A DNA stretch of 64,000 nt from Patagioenas fasciata. Its lineage: Eukaryota > Chordata > Aves > Columbiformes > Columbidae. The stretch is taken from positions 29,290,367-29,354,366 of the forward strand of contig NC_092525.1 of the NCBI RefSeq assembly GCF_037038585.1, in the 5' to 3' direction. Shown piece by piece: positions 27,001-64,000 of the stretch. Both the position numbers and the translations under genes were made by a program. The notes beneath the pieces are model-generated. The model was given only the letters and a program-made list of their open reading frames with translations, was not told where the DNA came from and did no database searches. The stretch's first letter is position 1, and each line of letters begins with the position of its first letter.

Positions 27001-30000
27001 TAAGAACTTTACAGGTAGTTCATTAGTTGTTCTTTAACATGCCTCAGTGTTTGCAGAGTGAAAGAACAACAGCACATCTCTATTATGAAGAAGAAGAAAG
27101 AGTTCACTAATTACAGATTTCATTAAAAAGAAAGGTGGGAATGCAAAGGAATGCACTAAAACTAGTCAAGGGATAGAAAAGCGCAGGGCAGCTTTCTTAA
27201 AAGGAAGCATTATTTTTAGTGCAATGTTTTGTATTTTATCTATGAAAAAGCAAACTTAGGCATTTTATAGGAGAGTACTCTCCTGTGGTATGAAAATTCC
27301 TTCTTAACTAGGCTCAGGACTTTTCAAGGTTGAAAATTGTTGATGCTTTTTGTGGCATTTTATTGCATGTGCTATTTTTTGTTCTTAGTGTGTATGTGTG
27401 CTACTGCATTTGCTTTGTTTTACAGTTGTACAATTTTGGAGAGACAGTTTCTATAGTTTTCTGGACGGATACATGGAAGCCAGAGAGCTTTTTTGACAAG
27501 ATTGAGAAGAACAGGCAGAATGGAATGCACACACTGTGCTTACTTGGTAAGCAGCAGCTCCCCTGGTTCCTTAGCTACCACCTTCCGCAGTGTCCAGAGA
27601 CAACCATGGTGGGCATGAGATGAAGCCTAAGATTAAACAAATGTTCTTCGCTAACATGAATCTTTGAAAAGATACCAAAAATTGGAACGTTAGCATATGT
27701 GTACGTAGAATCAGTTCAGCCATTGTTCATGTTAGAGCGGCCAGGAATTCCTTAATTCCTCTTCAGGAAATCTGTAAGAAATGATGCCTTTGTAGAAGTC
27801 AGGAGCAGGAGGCCCATATCTGCTCTACAGATCACTGTGATTTTAAGCTAGGTCTAGCTCAGGATCCAAACCAGAGTGCAGTGAATAGCAGCTATCTTTT
27901 ATTGACTTAATGAGATTAGAGCTCAACACATTGGACTTTCTGGTGAGCTAAATCATACATTTAATTGCATTGCTATTCTGTAAGGTGATAGTCTTTTTCC
28001 TAAATTATCTTACCTAAGGATGTTTGGCAAAAGGTAATTGTCACTTGAGAAGCCTCAGTGCTGTAACAAACCCTTGCTGATGACGAGCAGAACCAGAATA
28101 GTGTTCCTAGCTGAGCACTGTCCCCAGGCTCTCCCGTGGTGCTGCCTCATCTTTATCCGACCCAACAGTCCTCAGCTAAAGCCACTTTCCGAGTAGCTGC
28201 ACCAGCCCAGGTAAATCCTTAAAGATTATGGAGCTGCCTGCATATAAACTGTAAGGCACTTGCATATTGGTATATGTAGTTATATACTTTTCTGTATCAT
28301 CTTTTAGACACTGCAGTGCTAAATAAATTAATATTTTAAGTAAAAACAAAGTCTGTGGTAGCTGGAGGATCCTGAGCAGGAAACAATTTAAATGTTTAAG
28401 CATCACTGCACATCAGACTTTCCAATGCCTTGAAAGTTGTTTGTTTTCAAAATTGGCTAAAAATCAGTATTCTGGTAACTTGTTTTAAAGGATGACTTCG
28501 CAAGTGTTTTAAACGAGGATTATTACAACTATAATATGTTAAAACCAAGTATTCTTTAGATATTTTGTGTAATCATTTATACGAGCTCCCTTTTTAATTT
28601 TTTTGCACAGTAACGAGTAAAAATGTTGAAACCATAAAACTGCATTATAAATCTCATGTTTCAGGGACAGTCGTGGTACCTGCATCTAATTGTAGCTCCC
28701 AGCTGAAAACTACCCATTTCTAAATTAATTGTTCCCTTAATACTACCTGGTCATTGTGGTCTGTGTATTGTTTACCCAACTAGACTAGATTACCAGATAA
28801 GCAAATGTGACATAAAAAGGTTAGTGCTGATAAACTTCTGAACTCAAAGTGACTTCACAAACTTATAAGCAATTTGGTAAACTGTGCACTAATAATCTTG
28901 CAGATTTGCGTTTATAACCCCTGTCTTCAGAGTCACTTTGCTTTGGGAGTTCATTGTACAGGGCTTTTCAAAAAGGTGGACCCAGTTTGAAATCACTGTG
29001 CTTTGAAATTGGGTGCATCTTTTTGAAACACCCTGTATAACTTAAGCAGCACTTTTTATAAAAATCAGGATTATAAAAATCCAGCCTTCACTATGATAAT
29101 ATTTGGGGGGCATTTGAATACGGGTAACATTTGATTGCCTCCTGGAGAGATTGTGGTCAATTAGAATTTCATAAAATTGCAGACATAGAGTCTTACCTGA
29201 CCCCTTCTCTGTTTTATTTTTGTCTAAATCCTTTTCTTTCCCGAAAGGGAAGATTGTTCTAGATTTTGATTGGACAGGAAGGAAGTGCTAACGAAAGTCA
29301 GGTTCCTGCAGGGCAGTGATGTAACCCCTGCCCATCAGTCATACTGTTCTACCTTTGGGACCACAATGTACTCATAATTTAATAGTCTCAGTACCCTGGT
29401 GTGCTTACACGTGCTGGCATTTAGTTATCCTATGGTAAATATGCCTGCTGTTTGAATACATAGCAGTATTTTTATTTGTCTGTGTTGTTCTGAAACCTGT
29501 GAAACTTTCCCTATCTTTGTGTAAAATCACATGCATAAAATCACAATACCTTGCAATTAATTAACATATGAAACAGTAGAATGTAATCCATATTCCTTTT
29601 TCCTGTAACAGCTCAAATGTTGTTATGAAGTCTATAGAATCTGCTAATTAAATTAAGCTTTACCTAGACAGAAAACCAAGTGAGAAGTTTGTAGGGAACC
29701 TGCATTTAAATGTCTGTTTTGTTTTACAGATATTAAAGTGAAGGAGCAGTCTCTGGAGAATCTAATGAAGTGAGTCACCATTTTGAAAATACATAGAAAC
29801 ATACTATGTATTTACAAAGGGTTTTTTGGACAAGGAACAAAGGTTCTTTGCCCATAGTCTAATGCTGAACTTACCTGTCTTCTCCTGTACTTCTTTGTGG
29901 CCACCATCTTTTGTTTCTTACAAGGAGTGGAACTGTCTTGTTCATTACAATAGGACCTGGCTTTATTTGCAGTAACTGAATGAAGTTGCAGCAGAGCATT

Positions 30001-32090
30001 TTTTTTAAACTGTTTCTGTGAGAAGCACTAAGTCAGGATGGGATCAGCTTTCTGCTGGGCAAATGAAGTGTTATTTTACTGCTGTTCTGTCCCATCCTCA
30101 AACAGATCAATAGCTGAAACACTGTTCTGAATTAATTGCTCCTTACACTGGCTAGAAACGGTCTGAAGTACCGAATACATACTACCCTTTTAAAACATTT
30201 AAATAAGCGATGCATAGAAAATGCTCTTAAGTTCATTTAACTGTGTTCAGAAAAGCTCTTGCCACATCTTAATAATCTCTCTGCAATCTATATGTTTTGA
30301 CAGTGGCGAATATAAATGGTTACTTTATACACATGCTGTAGCTCTGGTCTAAATTAACATTTGTGACGTCTCACAGTATCATTGAGGTTTGTTTATTCTG
30401 GAGTTTCAAAATAAAATCCATTTGACTGAATCCACAGTTGGCAAGGAAAGCATTTCATTTAAGAATATATTTCTAGTCTGTAATCATCTGTCTACAGGGC
30501 ATTTGACAGAAAAACAGCAGTTTGCCCTTGAATTTGAGTCTAATGCATCTTTCAGGAGTAGCTGCAAAACCTGCATGTTGCTTCCAGCAGCTGAATTTGC
30601 TTTTAGGACAAACGATCAGCCAGCTGGAGGCCCTGCTGTTTCACAGGTGTGGGGAGAGCACAAGGGGCTTCTGTCTTCCCTAAAAATTGCCCTTTGTGTA
30701 AAAGGCCCAGCCTGGGAGCCTGGGCCTGTTTAAGTTCAGTTTGCTGGTCTAGAGGTGTCTTGAAATAAACTGTAAGAATGCTAGGGATAATGAAATGGGT
30801 TATATGTGAAATGTCACTATTTTTCTTTCCCTGCAGAGGAAGAAAGATTTACGAGCCACCACGCTACATGAGTGTGAATCAAGCTGCAGAACAGCTTCTT
30901 GCCATTATTCAAAACAGAAGGCTCCAAGGACAAGAACCAGGTACTGTTGCTGCAATGTTTCTATCTGCTGCCACCTCTCTCAGGTCACACTTACTGATGA
31001 GCTTCTGAACTCCGCTCCTTCCCTCTTCATCTTGGCATTCTCTTGCTCTGCAGTGGAAGTGGGTGGCCTCAAATCCTTGTCGTCAGATGGATTTGGCAGA
31101 GGGTGCACACAGTGTAGTTCAGTGAGCGCAGATGAACAAGCACCACTGGCTCTGGGAGGTTTACTCAAAGCTTCTGTTTGGGAACCCGTGCTGTTTCTCT
31201 CTCTCTTTAACTGTGAGCTCTTTGATCCATTAAAGTTGCAGGAGGTGAAAAGATTCTGAGCATTTTAGATCAGTCAAGCTTCAAAAATCTCTGCTACATT
31301 TTATTTAGACTGGTGACACTCAGCTCTATGCGAGTACCAGCATTAATCTAGGGTAACCCAACAATGCAGAACTGCGATTTTGACCTTGAATTCTTAACAC
31401 TAGTCAAGAGCACACTGTGAAAGGTGTTTATTGAGACCAAGAGTGAAGTTACAGCAGCTATAAATGACTCTGTGTCACAGAAAAATTATTTCTAATAGCA
31501 ATTCATTTAGCTATATTCCTCCTTTTAAAAATGTATCCCTTAAGTACTGTTAAAATGAAAATCCTTTCATTTTTTGCCTTTTTTTTTTTTTAGCATGAAT
31601 CAGAAGCAGCACTTTCCTCAAAGCGGACACAATTTCTGAATGAACTTTGTATTCTAATTCTGCTGCCTTCCCATTCTTGATTATAAACATCCCTAAGATA
31701 CAGCTTTATTCTCTTTGAAAAACAAGCTGCTTTCTAGGCTACTCCCATGATGTATTAGTTGGGAGGTTTAAGGCAGCAGTGTTAAGGTTTAAGCATTTTG
31801 AGTAATTTTTCCTTTATGATAGGACCATTAGTCAATAAATTAAGCATTTAATCTTCTTTCTTACAGGAATTACTGAAGACACAATTTGTGTTGGCCTTGC
31901 ACGTGTGGGTGCTCCGGATCAGAAGATTGCCTCAGGCACTCTCCATCAGATGTCAGCTGTGGAACTGGGCAGCCCACTCCATTCCTTGATCGTTACAGGC
32001 ACTATGCATCCTCTGGAATTGGAAATGCTTAAGCTTTTTTCCGTAGATGGTTCCAGTTTTGAAAATAATGCATTTCAAAGGACCACTTAA
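11873..32090 (+). CDS. DPH5: DPH5, diphthine methyl ester synthase (complete, 7 coding exons)
   Basis: Exons 11873-12007, 13934-14058, 17317-17425, 27426-27546, 29730-29769, 30837-30940 and 31867-32090 join with GT/AG borders and consistent phase to 858 nt, 285 residues plus TAA, the length I recall for human DPH5. The enzyme is an AdoMet-dependent methyltransferase of the tetrapyrrole-methylase fold. It methylates the modified histidine of eEF2 during diphthamide synthesis in the cytosol. Visible family signatures are the N-terminal [11 protein letters not shown] strand-loop (residues 6-16), GDPFGATTHSDL around residues 84-95, [15 protein letters not shown] around 111-125, [12 protein letters not shown] around 135-146 and [14 protein letters not shown] in exon 6. 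No stop, frameshift or missing block is seen. The start at 11873 aligns with the mammalian protein N-terminus. The gene begins in a CpG island and converges on SLC30A7. Identity is by recognition, not by a search. Confidence 0.97.
12008..13933 (+). other. DPH5: DPH5 intron 1
   Basis: Non-coding. A poly(T) run lies at 12899-12917. GC content drops sharply after about 12010. No other element recognised. Confidence 0.8.
13934..14058 (+). CDS. DPH5: DPH5 coding exon 2
   Basis: Acceptor tttcaatttctag, donor gtaaga. It encodes [20 protein letters not shown] through [12 protein letters not shown] and ends two bases into a glycine codon. The acidic helix and the following hydrophobic strand plus GDPFG loop are the second conserved block of DPH5. 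Confidence 0.96.
14059..17316 (+). other. DPH5: DPH5 intron 2
   Basis: Non-coding AT-rich intron. No repeat family or conserved exon recognised. Open frames inside lack splice-consistent coding signs. Confidence 0.8.
17317..17425 (+). CDS. DPH5: DPH5 coding exon 3
   Basis: Acceptor ttctcaacacag, donor gtaatg. It encodes [20 protein letters not shown] through [15 protein letters not shown], the most conserved DPH5 block, which follows GDPFG in the substrate and cofactor pocket. It completes the split glycine codon from exon 2 and ends at phase 0. Confidence 0.97.
17426..27425 (+). other. DPH5: DPH5 intron 3 (10 kb)
   Basis: The largest DPH5 intron. Poly(T) runs occur at 18331-18350, 19890-19901 and 20170-20185. 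A more GC-rich patch around 25600-25740 carries overlapping frames on both strands but no recognised protein. No transposon family identified. Confidence 0.75.
27426..27546 (+). CDS. DPH5: DPH5 coding exon 4
   Basis: Acceptor gctttgttttacag, donor gtaagc. It encodes [20 protein letters not shown] through NGMHTLCLL and ends one base into an aspartate codon. Reading straight through the donor leads quickly to a stop, which supports the splice. About 10 kb of intron separates it from exon 3. Confidence 0.97.
27547..29729 (+). other. DPH5: DPH5 intron 4
   Basis: Non-coding. It contains the 81-bp hairpin at 28957-29037, described separately. Confidence 0.8.
28957..29037. mobile_element. 81-bp near-perfect inverted repeat, probable MITE
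   Basis: Two 40-nt arms (28957-28996 and 28998-29037) around one base are reverse complements with about seven mismatches. The outer ends are TACAGGG and CCCTGTA. TA at both ends is compatible with the TA target duplication of Tc1/mariner-like elements, the unit then being CAGGG..CCCTG. It has no coding capacity. In the DPH5 transcript it would fold into a long hairpin. Confidence 0.65.
29730..29769 (+). CDS. DPH5: DPH5 coding exon 5 (40 nt)
   Basis: A small exon with acceptor ctgttttgttttacag and donor gtgagt. It completes the split Asp codon and encodes [12 protein letters not shown] before a split Lys codon. It is too short to be found as an open reading frame and was placed by protein similarity and phase. 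Confidence 0.95.
29770..31866 (+). other. DPH5: DPH5 introns 5 and 6 (around exon 6)
   Basis: Intron 5 (29770-30836) and intron 6 (30941-31866) are non-coding. A T tract lies at 31581-31594. No repeat family recognised. Confidence 0.75.
30837..30940 (+). CDS. DPH5: DPH5 coding exon 6
   Basis: Acceptor ttctttccctgcag, donor gtactg. After the split Lys it encodes [20 protein letters not shown] and then [14 protein letters not shown], ending one base into a Gly codon. The YEPPRYM segment is strongly conserved in DPH5. Confidence 0.96.
31867..32090 (+). CDS. DPH5: DPH5 terminal coding exon 7
   Basis: Acceptor ttctttcttacag. It encodes the C-terminal domain from [20 protein letters not shown] through [18 protein letters not shown] and ends NAFQRTT, stop TAA at 32088-32090. 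The extreme C-terminus after LFS is lineage-variable. The stop codon overlaps an AATAAA hexamer. Confidence 0.96.
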
Positions 32091-32095
32091 ATAAA
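32090..32095 (+). terminator. DPH5: Proximal DPH5 poly(A) signal overlapping the stop codon
   Basis: AATAAA begins on the last base of the TAA stop. If used, the 3' UTR would be only about 10-30 nt. No strong GU-rich downstream element is evident close by. Confidence 0.4.
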
Positions 32096-32489
32096 AATGA
32101 AGCATTTAAATTTTTATTCCACATTAATTTCATGATAGCATGAAGTTATTCCTGTGAATATTTAAAGCTTGCCTAAGTGCAGTTAAATTGTATATCGCTT
32201 CAAAAGACACCACTGTGGGAACACGGACCTGCTTTTACCTGAGGCTACAAACTGCAAACTGCACCTGCTGGTATCAGCTTCTGACACACAGACACCTCCC
32301 AAAACCTTTAATCCTGTAAAACCTTTGTCTGATTCAGTTAATTGACATCTACATTAGTCTTAGGTTGCTGACTAAGGTAAGAAGTGCAAGTAGAGAACTG
32401 AAGAAGTGTACCAGGTGTGTCTGGCATCACTTTTGCTGTAGTACATTACCCAAGCCTACTGCATACACTGGTGTAAGTGCATTTGAGAT

Positions 32490-32495
32490 ATTAAA
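32490..32495 (+). terminator. DPH5: Distal DPH5 poly(A) signal ATTAAA
   Basis: ATTAAA followed by ttttgcttttcagc, about 400 nt after the stop, would give a conventional 3' UTR. It is the better candidate for the main cleavage site, but no transcript data are available. Confidence 0.4.
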
Positions 32496-32944
32496 TTTTG
32501 CTTTTCAGCTTTCCTGAAATTTAGTAGTTCTCTCACCCATAGAAGCCATTACTGCGCAAAACCTGTTAGGTCTATACCCATCTTTACACTTGGGAGAGTG
32601 GATACAGACAGGTGAAAATGTTCTTTATGTCAAAACCAAGAAAAGCAAGAACTCGCCCTTTGGCCAGCTGGTGAAACAGTGGGAGAAGCTGCACAGAATT
32701 TCCTTTTTCAGAAGGCTGCAATTTAAAATAGAACTCCATTTCTTTGTGCATTAACACGAGCATTTATGAAGTTCCGGACTCAAACTGCAGCAACCACAAC
32801 TAACCTCAACCCAATTCTCAGAAAACGCTGCAAGGATTCTCTTTAAAATCAGGTAATGGATGATGGTGGTTGCTATTTCCACTAGTCTTGACAGTATGAA
32901 TGACAACAAAGCAGACCTGTATGCATATTTTTTCAAACTGAAGA

Positions 32945-32950
32945 TTTATT
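32945..32950 (-). terminator. SLC30A7: Distal SLC30A7 poly(A) signal AATAAA
   Basis: The - strand reads ttccaataaatcttcagttt, with a CA cleavage-type site about 8 nt later and a T/G-rich stretch (tctgctttgttgtc) downstream. It lies 4.9 kb past the SLC30A7 stop and faces the DPH5 end. Confidence 0.5.
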
Positions 32951-34084
32951 GGAAAGAAATTTGATCCCATATCTTTTCAGCAATATAGGATAGTTAACAT
33001 TTTATATAGACTGTATTCAAGTAGAAAAGATTACATTAAAAATTTCTAATATTGCACTTGGGACAAGTCATGGCTAAGCTACTAACATTAGCATTCCAGA
33101 AAAAAATCATACATAGTCTTCAGAATTTTAGTGAGCTGCCTTGTGTTATTAAGATTCCTTTACAGGTATTTTGATACACTGTATTTAACTTAAGCTCACT
33201 GCTTAGAGTAATTCCTGTAATTTCAAGGTAAAGGCAAGCAATATGCTGAATGCAAGCAATATGCTGTATGCTACCAGGGATAATTTTGGCAATATTTCAC
33301 ATTTGAGCCAAAATGCTGTAGCGATTCATTTAATTCTTGTACAAGATCCCAGCATACACAGAAAGGACTTCAATGCACATGGGAAGTGAAATACACAACT
33401 CTTTTACACATTATTTCTGAGAAATTACCACATAGGCGGGAACCTTTTGTGGCTCACTGAAACAGACAAGTAGATGCCCCCGTATGTGCACACAGGAGAC
33501 ACGAGTCTCCACACGCCACGCACAGCAGAAGCGTCACCGGCACCTTTTCACATTTGAGCGGCCTCTGGCCAGTGAAGCCCCAACAGGAATGGTCCCTGCA
33601 ACAAAGCCTCAATGGGGGAGAAACCCAAATGGAGTCCCAGCAAGTTGCAGATGGGGATTTCCATGGAGGTGTAAAGGAGGAATTAACCACTGAGGCTGTA
33701 TAAGGGATCAGAGAAATGGATTGAAAAAAAAAAAACCAGAATCCCTCTATACTCATTCCCAAACACGCTTAGAAGGGCTGGGGTAATCAGGAATCACAGC
33801 AAGAGGGGAAAACAGGAGAGGACTTACTTCGTAACTAAAGCTGTCACTCTGAACTGGTATTTAAAAATCTCATTACATGAGTATTGATTAGGATTTGCAT
33901 TTCATAGAAGCATGAAGGTTTCTGCAACTGAAACGTGCCAGAGAAGAGCCATGAGCTTACAACTCAATTGCACAGTGGGTGCAAAGGGTGGAAATCTGCA
34001 CATCAGCAGCAGCTTCTCTCCCCTCCTGGATCTTGTTTACATTCCGAAAACACATTAATGTGCAATAGTTAGGAAGAGATACCC

Positions 34085-34090
34085 TTTATT
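34085..34090 (-). terminator. SLC30A7: Alternative SLC30A7 poly(A) signal AATAAA
   Basis: The - strand reads gaaataaagggt. It would give a 3.8-kb 3' UTR. Weakly supported. Confidence 0.3.
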
Positions 34091-35867
34091 TCCTTCCCCT
34101 TTAAATCTAACTTTACTTCCTCAGAAAAAAAATTAAGAATGTTAAGAGTGACTAAGGCCCATTTTGTTAGTAGCAGCAGTTTCAATTTTTATGTAAAAAT
34201 AGTGTCAGCAGGTCTTACTAATGATGCAATTAAACTTTTGTTTTAGTAAGCAGTGTTACATAAAAAGCACAGTCATTTGTTTGGACCAGCACTTTTGCCT
34301 TGGTTGATCATCTCTCTCTCTGGAGGGTCCCCACCAATGCAAGGAACAATCTATCCGTATGTACAGACTCACAGGACTTGCCTACAAAGGACCAGTCTTC
34401 ACTGTGCACACTCTGAAGAATAAGAGTAGTTTTCTTCCACTGTCATTTACCATGACGAACATTTGGGGAATTTTAACACAGCACTTGTTTTATCTTGTTT
34501 TGCTACAGGTACTGTAAAAATCATGTCATTTGTAGGCTCAACCTCTGGGACAGGATGGTTCTAAGTTACTGTTTTCAGTCAGAAAAAAAAAACAAAACAA
34601 AAAATGCAACACAAAGACAGACCGGTAAGCCCAAAGTAAACCTCAGGTACATGAAAACAGGAGAAAAATGATACTTTGGAAACCTGCTTCAAAATTCAGT
34701 ACTGGACACCAGGAAACTGAGTTTTAGAAGATGATGTGCAGACATTCATCCATCTCTGGATGTCGGTCATTCACACGAACCTTTGTTTAAATGATGCGAT
34801 GCATCTATAAGGAAGTCTTAAAAGCAAAGTATTATATAAGAAAAGGAGCCAAGTGTTAGGTAATTAGCAAAACACAAAATATTGGAGCTTTGACTCAGGA
34901 TAGGAAAAGCTGCACTTTCAATTGCATGACTTGCACTCTCCTAAAACCTTAGCAGTATCCCCTTAGTAGGTGAAAAAAGTAAATCCAATGTCACTCCACA
35001 CTGACATCCTAAATGTGACTGCTGGACACATCATCTACTGTCTTTTATGGAACTTTGTGATGCTTATGCTTTTTCAGAAAGCCTAAAAAAGCTTAAAGTC
35101 TACTTTGAATCTGATTTCCCTACACTATCCTCAATTACATTGAGCAAACAAACGATACATTTCTTACTATAAAAACATCACGTCCTTAGAAATAATGAAG
35201 TGAAGAAAGTATCTTGGTTAGAAAGCTCAGACTTACACATGCTTTCAACAAAAAATATATCATTATAAGCAACAAAAAGACGTCAAAAATTATTAAAATC
35301 AATATTGTGTAATTATAACCAGCTCATAGGCTTTTTCACTCAATTTCTCATATGTAAAAAGTTTGTAGATGTACATCTTAAAGAGAAAACAAAACACATG
35401 TCAACAAACAAACCCAGCTGCCACCTGGGCAGATTCTCACTTGGGAATGAATTGTAGCAGTTGTCTTTTCATTAGGGAAACTAAAATAGTGGCCAAGTTC
35501 AGCAACTTGGGCAGCACCACAGTATTTCTGCAATTCCAGGTATAGTTGGTTCCAAAACGTGCTGTTATAAAAATGATTACACCAAAGCCTGCTCTTGGAT
35601 CATGACACAATTGCAATGAAGTCAGCTGGTGCTTGCCTTCGAAGTGATATGTTAATATTCTCTAGCATCAAATAGTAGTAATGTTAACTATAAAAATATA
35701 AAAAAATCCTGCTGTCAGCCACCAAGGAGCAGTCTATATGCAACATGCTACAAAACAGTATCAGGGATCTCTACCCAATAACCACTGCCATATTTTAACG
35801 ACCTTTTCTGTGAACATATGTGCAAATGGTACCTTACACTGCAATACTCGAACATGCTCGACAGATT

Positions 35868-36030
35868 CCCGCACGCTGGCCCTGTGCCATGCGGCTTTAG
35901 ACCCTTCGTCCCGCCAGGAGCTCCGGGCCCGGCCGAGCGCCCGCGTGGCCGCAGGGAGGGAGCAGGACATGGGGCAGCTGAGGGACACTCTGCACCCGCG
36001 TCCCCTCCACGAGCCAACGGGAGCAGAAAC
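35868..36030. other. CpG-rich patch inside AT-rich 3' region
   Basis: About 160 bp with many CG dinucleotides (gggcccggccgagcgcccgc) stand out from the AT-rich flanks. Overlapping frames of 75-115 codons on both strands result from the scarcity of stops, and no protein family is recognised. It might be a small orphan CpG island, enhancer or old GC-rich insertion. Confidence 0.5.
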
Positions 36031-37885
36031 CAGCAAGGGGGATAAAGAAGGACCTGAAGACTGGAAGAGACTGTAAAGCTTAAAAGAAATATGTATGTGG
36101 CTTTTCACTGCTATTTTTCTTTACACCCAGTGTTCGGTTCCAAGCGCAAGAGTACAACCCCATGCTTTGTACAAAATCAACACTCATGTTTCAATATCAA
36201 TCTGGGAAGCACCTATTAATTTGGCAACCGTTATGTTTTCATGTGAGAAGTCAAAATTCAGGTGCTACAGCAACGACAGAGGGAATGCAAGAAACTCTTC
36301 ATCTCTATCAACAACATCAGTGGCAAAAAAATGTTTCTGCAAATGACTCCTCAGAACTTTGATAGTGCCCAGCACTTACAACACAAACAACGTCAGCTTC
36401 AGAGGGCCTTGATTTCAGTATTGCCACATACCAGGTACCAGGAGAATACTTAAAATACATACCAGCCAGTAGTGGCTATGATTTATCAGAAATACGTCTG
36501 TCTTGTTTTTTACTCCACAATGTTCTGTTTGTAAAATGTCCTCTTATAAAAACCTTCCATTACAAAGTTAACTACTACAGCATAGTGGAATTAACATTTG
36601 TAATACCAAGTATAGCAGATTGTCTCTGAAAACAATGCTCAGATCTAAAAGTGTAAAGTTATTATAAATGCTAGAAAAATATGACAGACTAATGTTTCTA
36701 GAAAAACAACACCACAATGAGATTTTTTTCCCCCCAGGAAAACACACAAGGCTACAGTAAGATAGTCAAAACCACCAGACTTGTCAACCTGGAAGAAGCA
36801 GAGTGTTGAACAGCATGAACCATGGTCCTGACTTCCATTTTAGGTATTATATAACCATCGGAACAACTATTCCCAACATTTGGAAAAGCAAAAGTTACCT
36901 CACCGATCACTTTAATAAAAATTATTACAACCTATTAAAATCAAGGAGATTTAAGCTTTCACAAACAATTTAGGGATTTAATCTTTCCCACTGTATAATC
37001 TGGAAGATAAACTTCAAGCATTGCTTCCATCACCAGCATCTTTCCTCAGCTGCCTGTTGATTCAAGGACCATTATGAACGTGGGTAGCATCATGTAATGT
37101 CTCATTACTCTCAGAAGCGTGAAAGGACTAAGAATTGGAGTTAAATTTCATATTTTGACTAAAATAATGTCCACAAGATACATGCAACAAAATATCCAGC
37201 TTGTTTTGGAAGCAAGTCTCTTCCCAACAGCTTTGCCTTTTACATTTAGAATTTTTCTGTCTGTTTGGTAAGATGCAAGCCCAAGAGTAGTCTAATATCT
37301 ACACTTACACAAGAACACAACCCCCCACATACATCACTAGTAAATAACCAGACTGCAGACAAGATATTTGTAAAAGTAATAAAACCCTTTGATGCTTCAT
37401 ATTTTTGCTGGCAAATACCTCTCCTGATATAAAAGGCACTTTGAAAACCCAATATGGTTTGGTTCATTAAGTTTGCAAAGTACAAACAATCGTACAAACA
37501 TACAATCATATTGAAGCATGTCAGCCATTGTGACATTATCTACAAAACAAGTTTCCAATTGTTGATAACACTGGTTTTATGGGAATGAGCAGTGGTTTCA
37601 GCAGCTTTACTGAAGACATGACAGGGTTTCCAGTACCACAATCTTAGTAAGTAAAAAACCCTCAAAAACTTGCAAGTTTAGGGGCCACAAAAAGACAAGA
37701 CCCAAAGTCCATAACATTCATTCAATATTTCCTCCTTAGAAGTGAACTCCATCTGTAGCCCAAGGGCAGAAATCTATTCAGCCGATTCCAGAACGGTGGT
37801 GGAGGCGGCTCTGTCTTGAGAAATCACTTGTTATACCGTTACAGCACAGAAAACTTTGGTCCAACAGCACAATTTCAGAAATTCA

Positions 37886-64000
<26,115 letters not shown>

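Larger units (their letters stand above)
32930..37885 (-). other. SLC30A7: Probable SLC30A7 3' UTR (up to 4.9 kb)
   Basis: Sequence from the stop codon to the distal AATAAA holds no splice-consistent exon and no recognised repeat. This makes a long, AT-rich 3' UTR the simplest reading. It includes a CpG-rich patch at 35868-36030. Its extent is inferred from signals only. Confidence 0.45.

Noticed and set aside
35738..36108. Overlapping 75-115 codon frames on both strands
   Set aside because: They coincide with a CpG-rich patch, where stop codons are scarce. No protein similarity recognised.

Overview
The window is nuclear DNA from a bird, most likely a neoavian. Introns are large and AT-rich, splice sites are canonical, there is one CpG-island promoter, and a CR1-type retrotransposon tail ends in a short ATTCTATG-type repeat. 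Three solo LTRs share the terminal sequences of an ERVL-like family common in neoavian genomes. Nothing prokaryotic, viral-intact or CRISPR-like is present.

Layout. Positions 1-11.3 kb are mostly non-coding and hold a CR1 tail (346-401), two solo LTRs (2485-3064 and 6215-7021) and a purine tract. A CpG island at about 11.34-12.01 kb carries the first coding exon of DPH5 on the + strand. Facing away from it on the - strand is a short open exon whose protein ends in an aldo-keto-reductase-like N-terminal strand, followed by a duplicated splice donor. DPH5 (diphthine methyl ester synthase) is complete: seven coding exons from 11873 to 32090 join in phase to 285 codons plus stop. SLC30A7 (zinc transporter ZNT7) lies on the - strand and converges on DPH5. 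Nine coding exons between 60939 and 37886 give the C-terminal 317 complete residues. The first one or two coding exons (about 60 residues) lie beyond position 64000. Its 3' UTR probably runs to a poly(A) signal near 32.95 kb, about 0.85 kb from the DPH5 stop. The tail-to-tail pair matches the mammalian 1p21 arrangement as I recall it.

The two genes are not known to act together. DPH5 builds diphthamide on elongation factor 2 in the cytosol, while ZNT7 loads zinc into the early secretory pathway. The points most worth a second look are the divergent AKR-like exon, a near-perfect 81-bp intronic hairpin (a probable MITE), the DPH5 poly(A) signal overlapping its stop codon, a palindromic CArG box, two GC-rich islands in AT-rich DNA, and the His-rich loop of ZNT7. 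No clearly new biological system was found.
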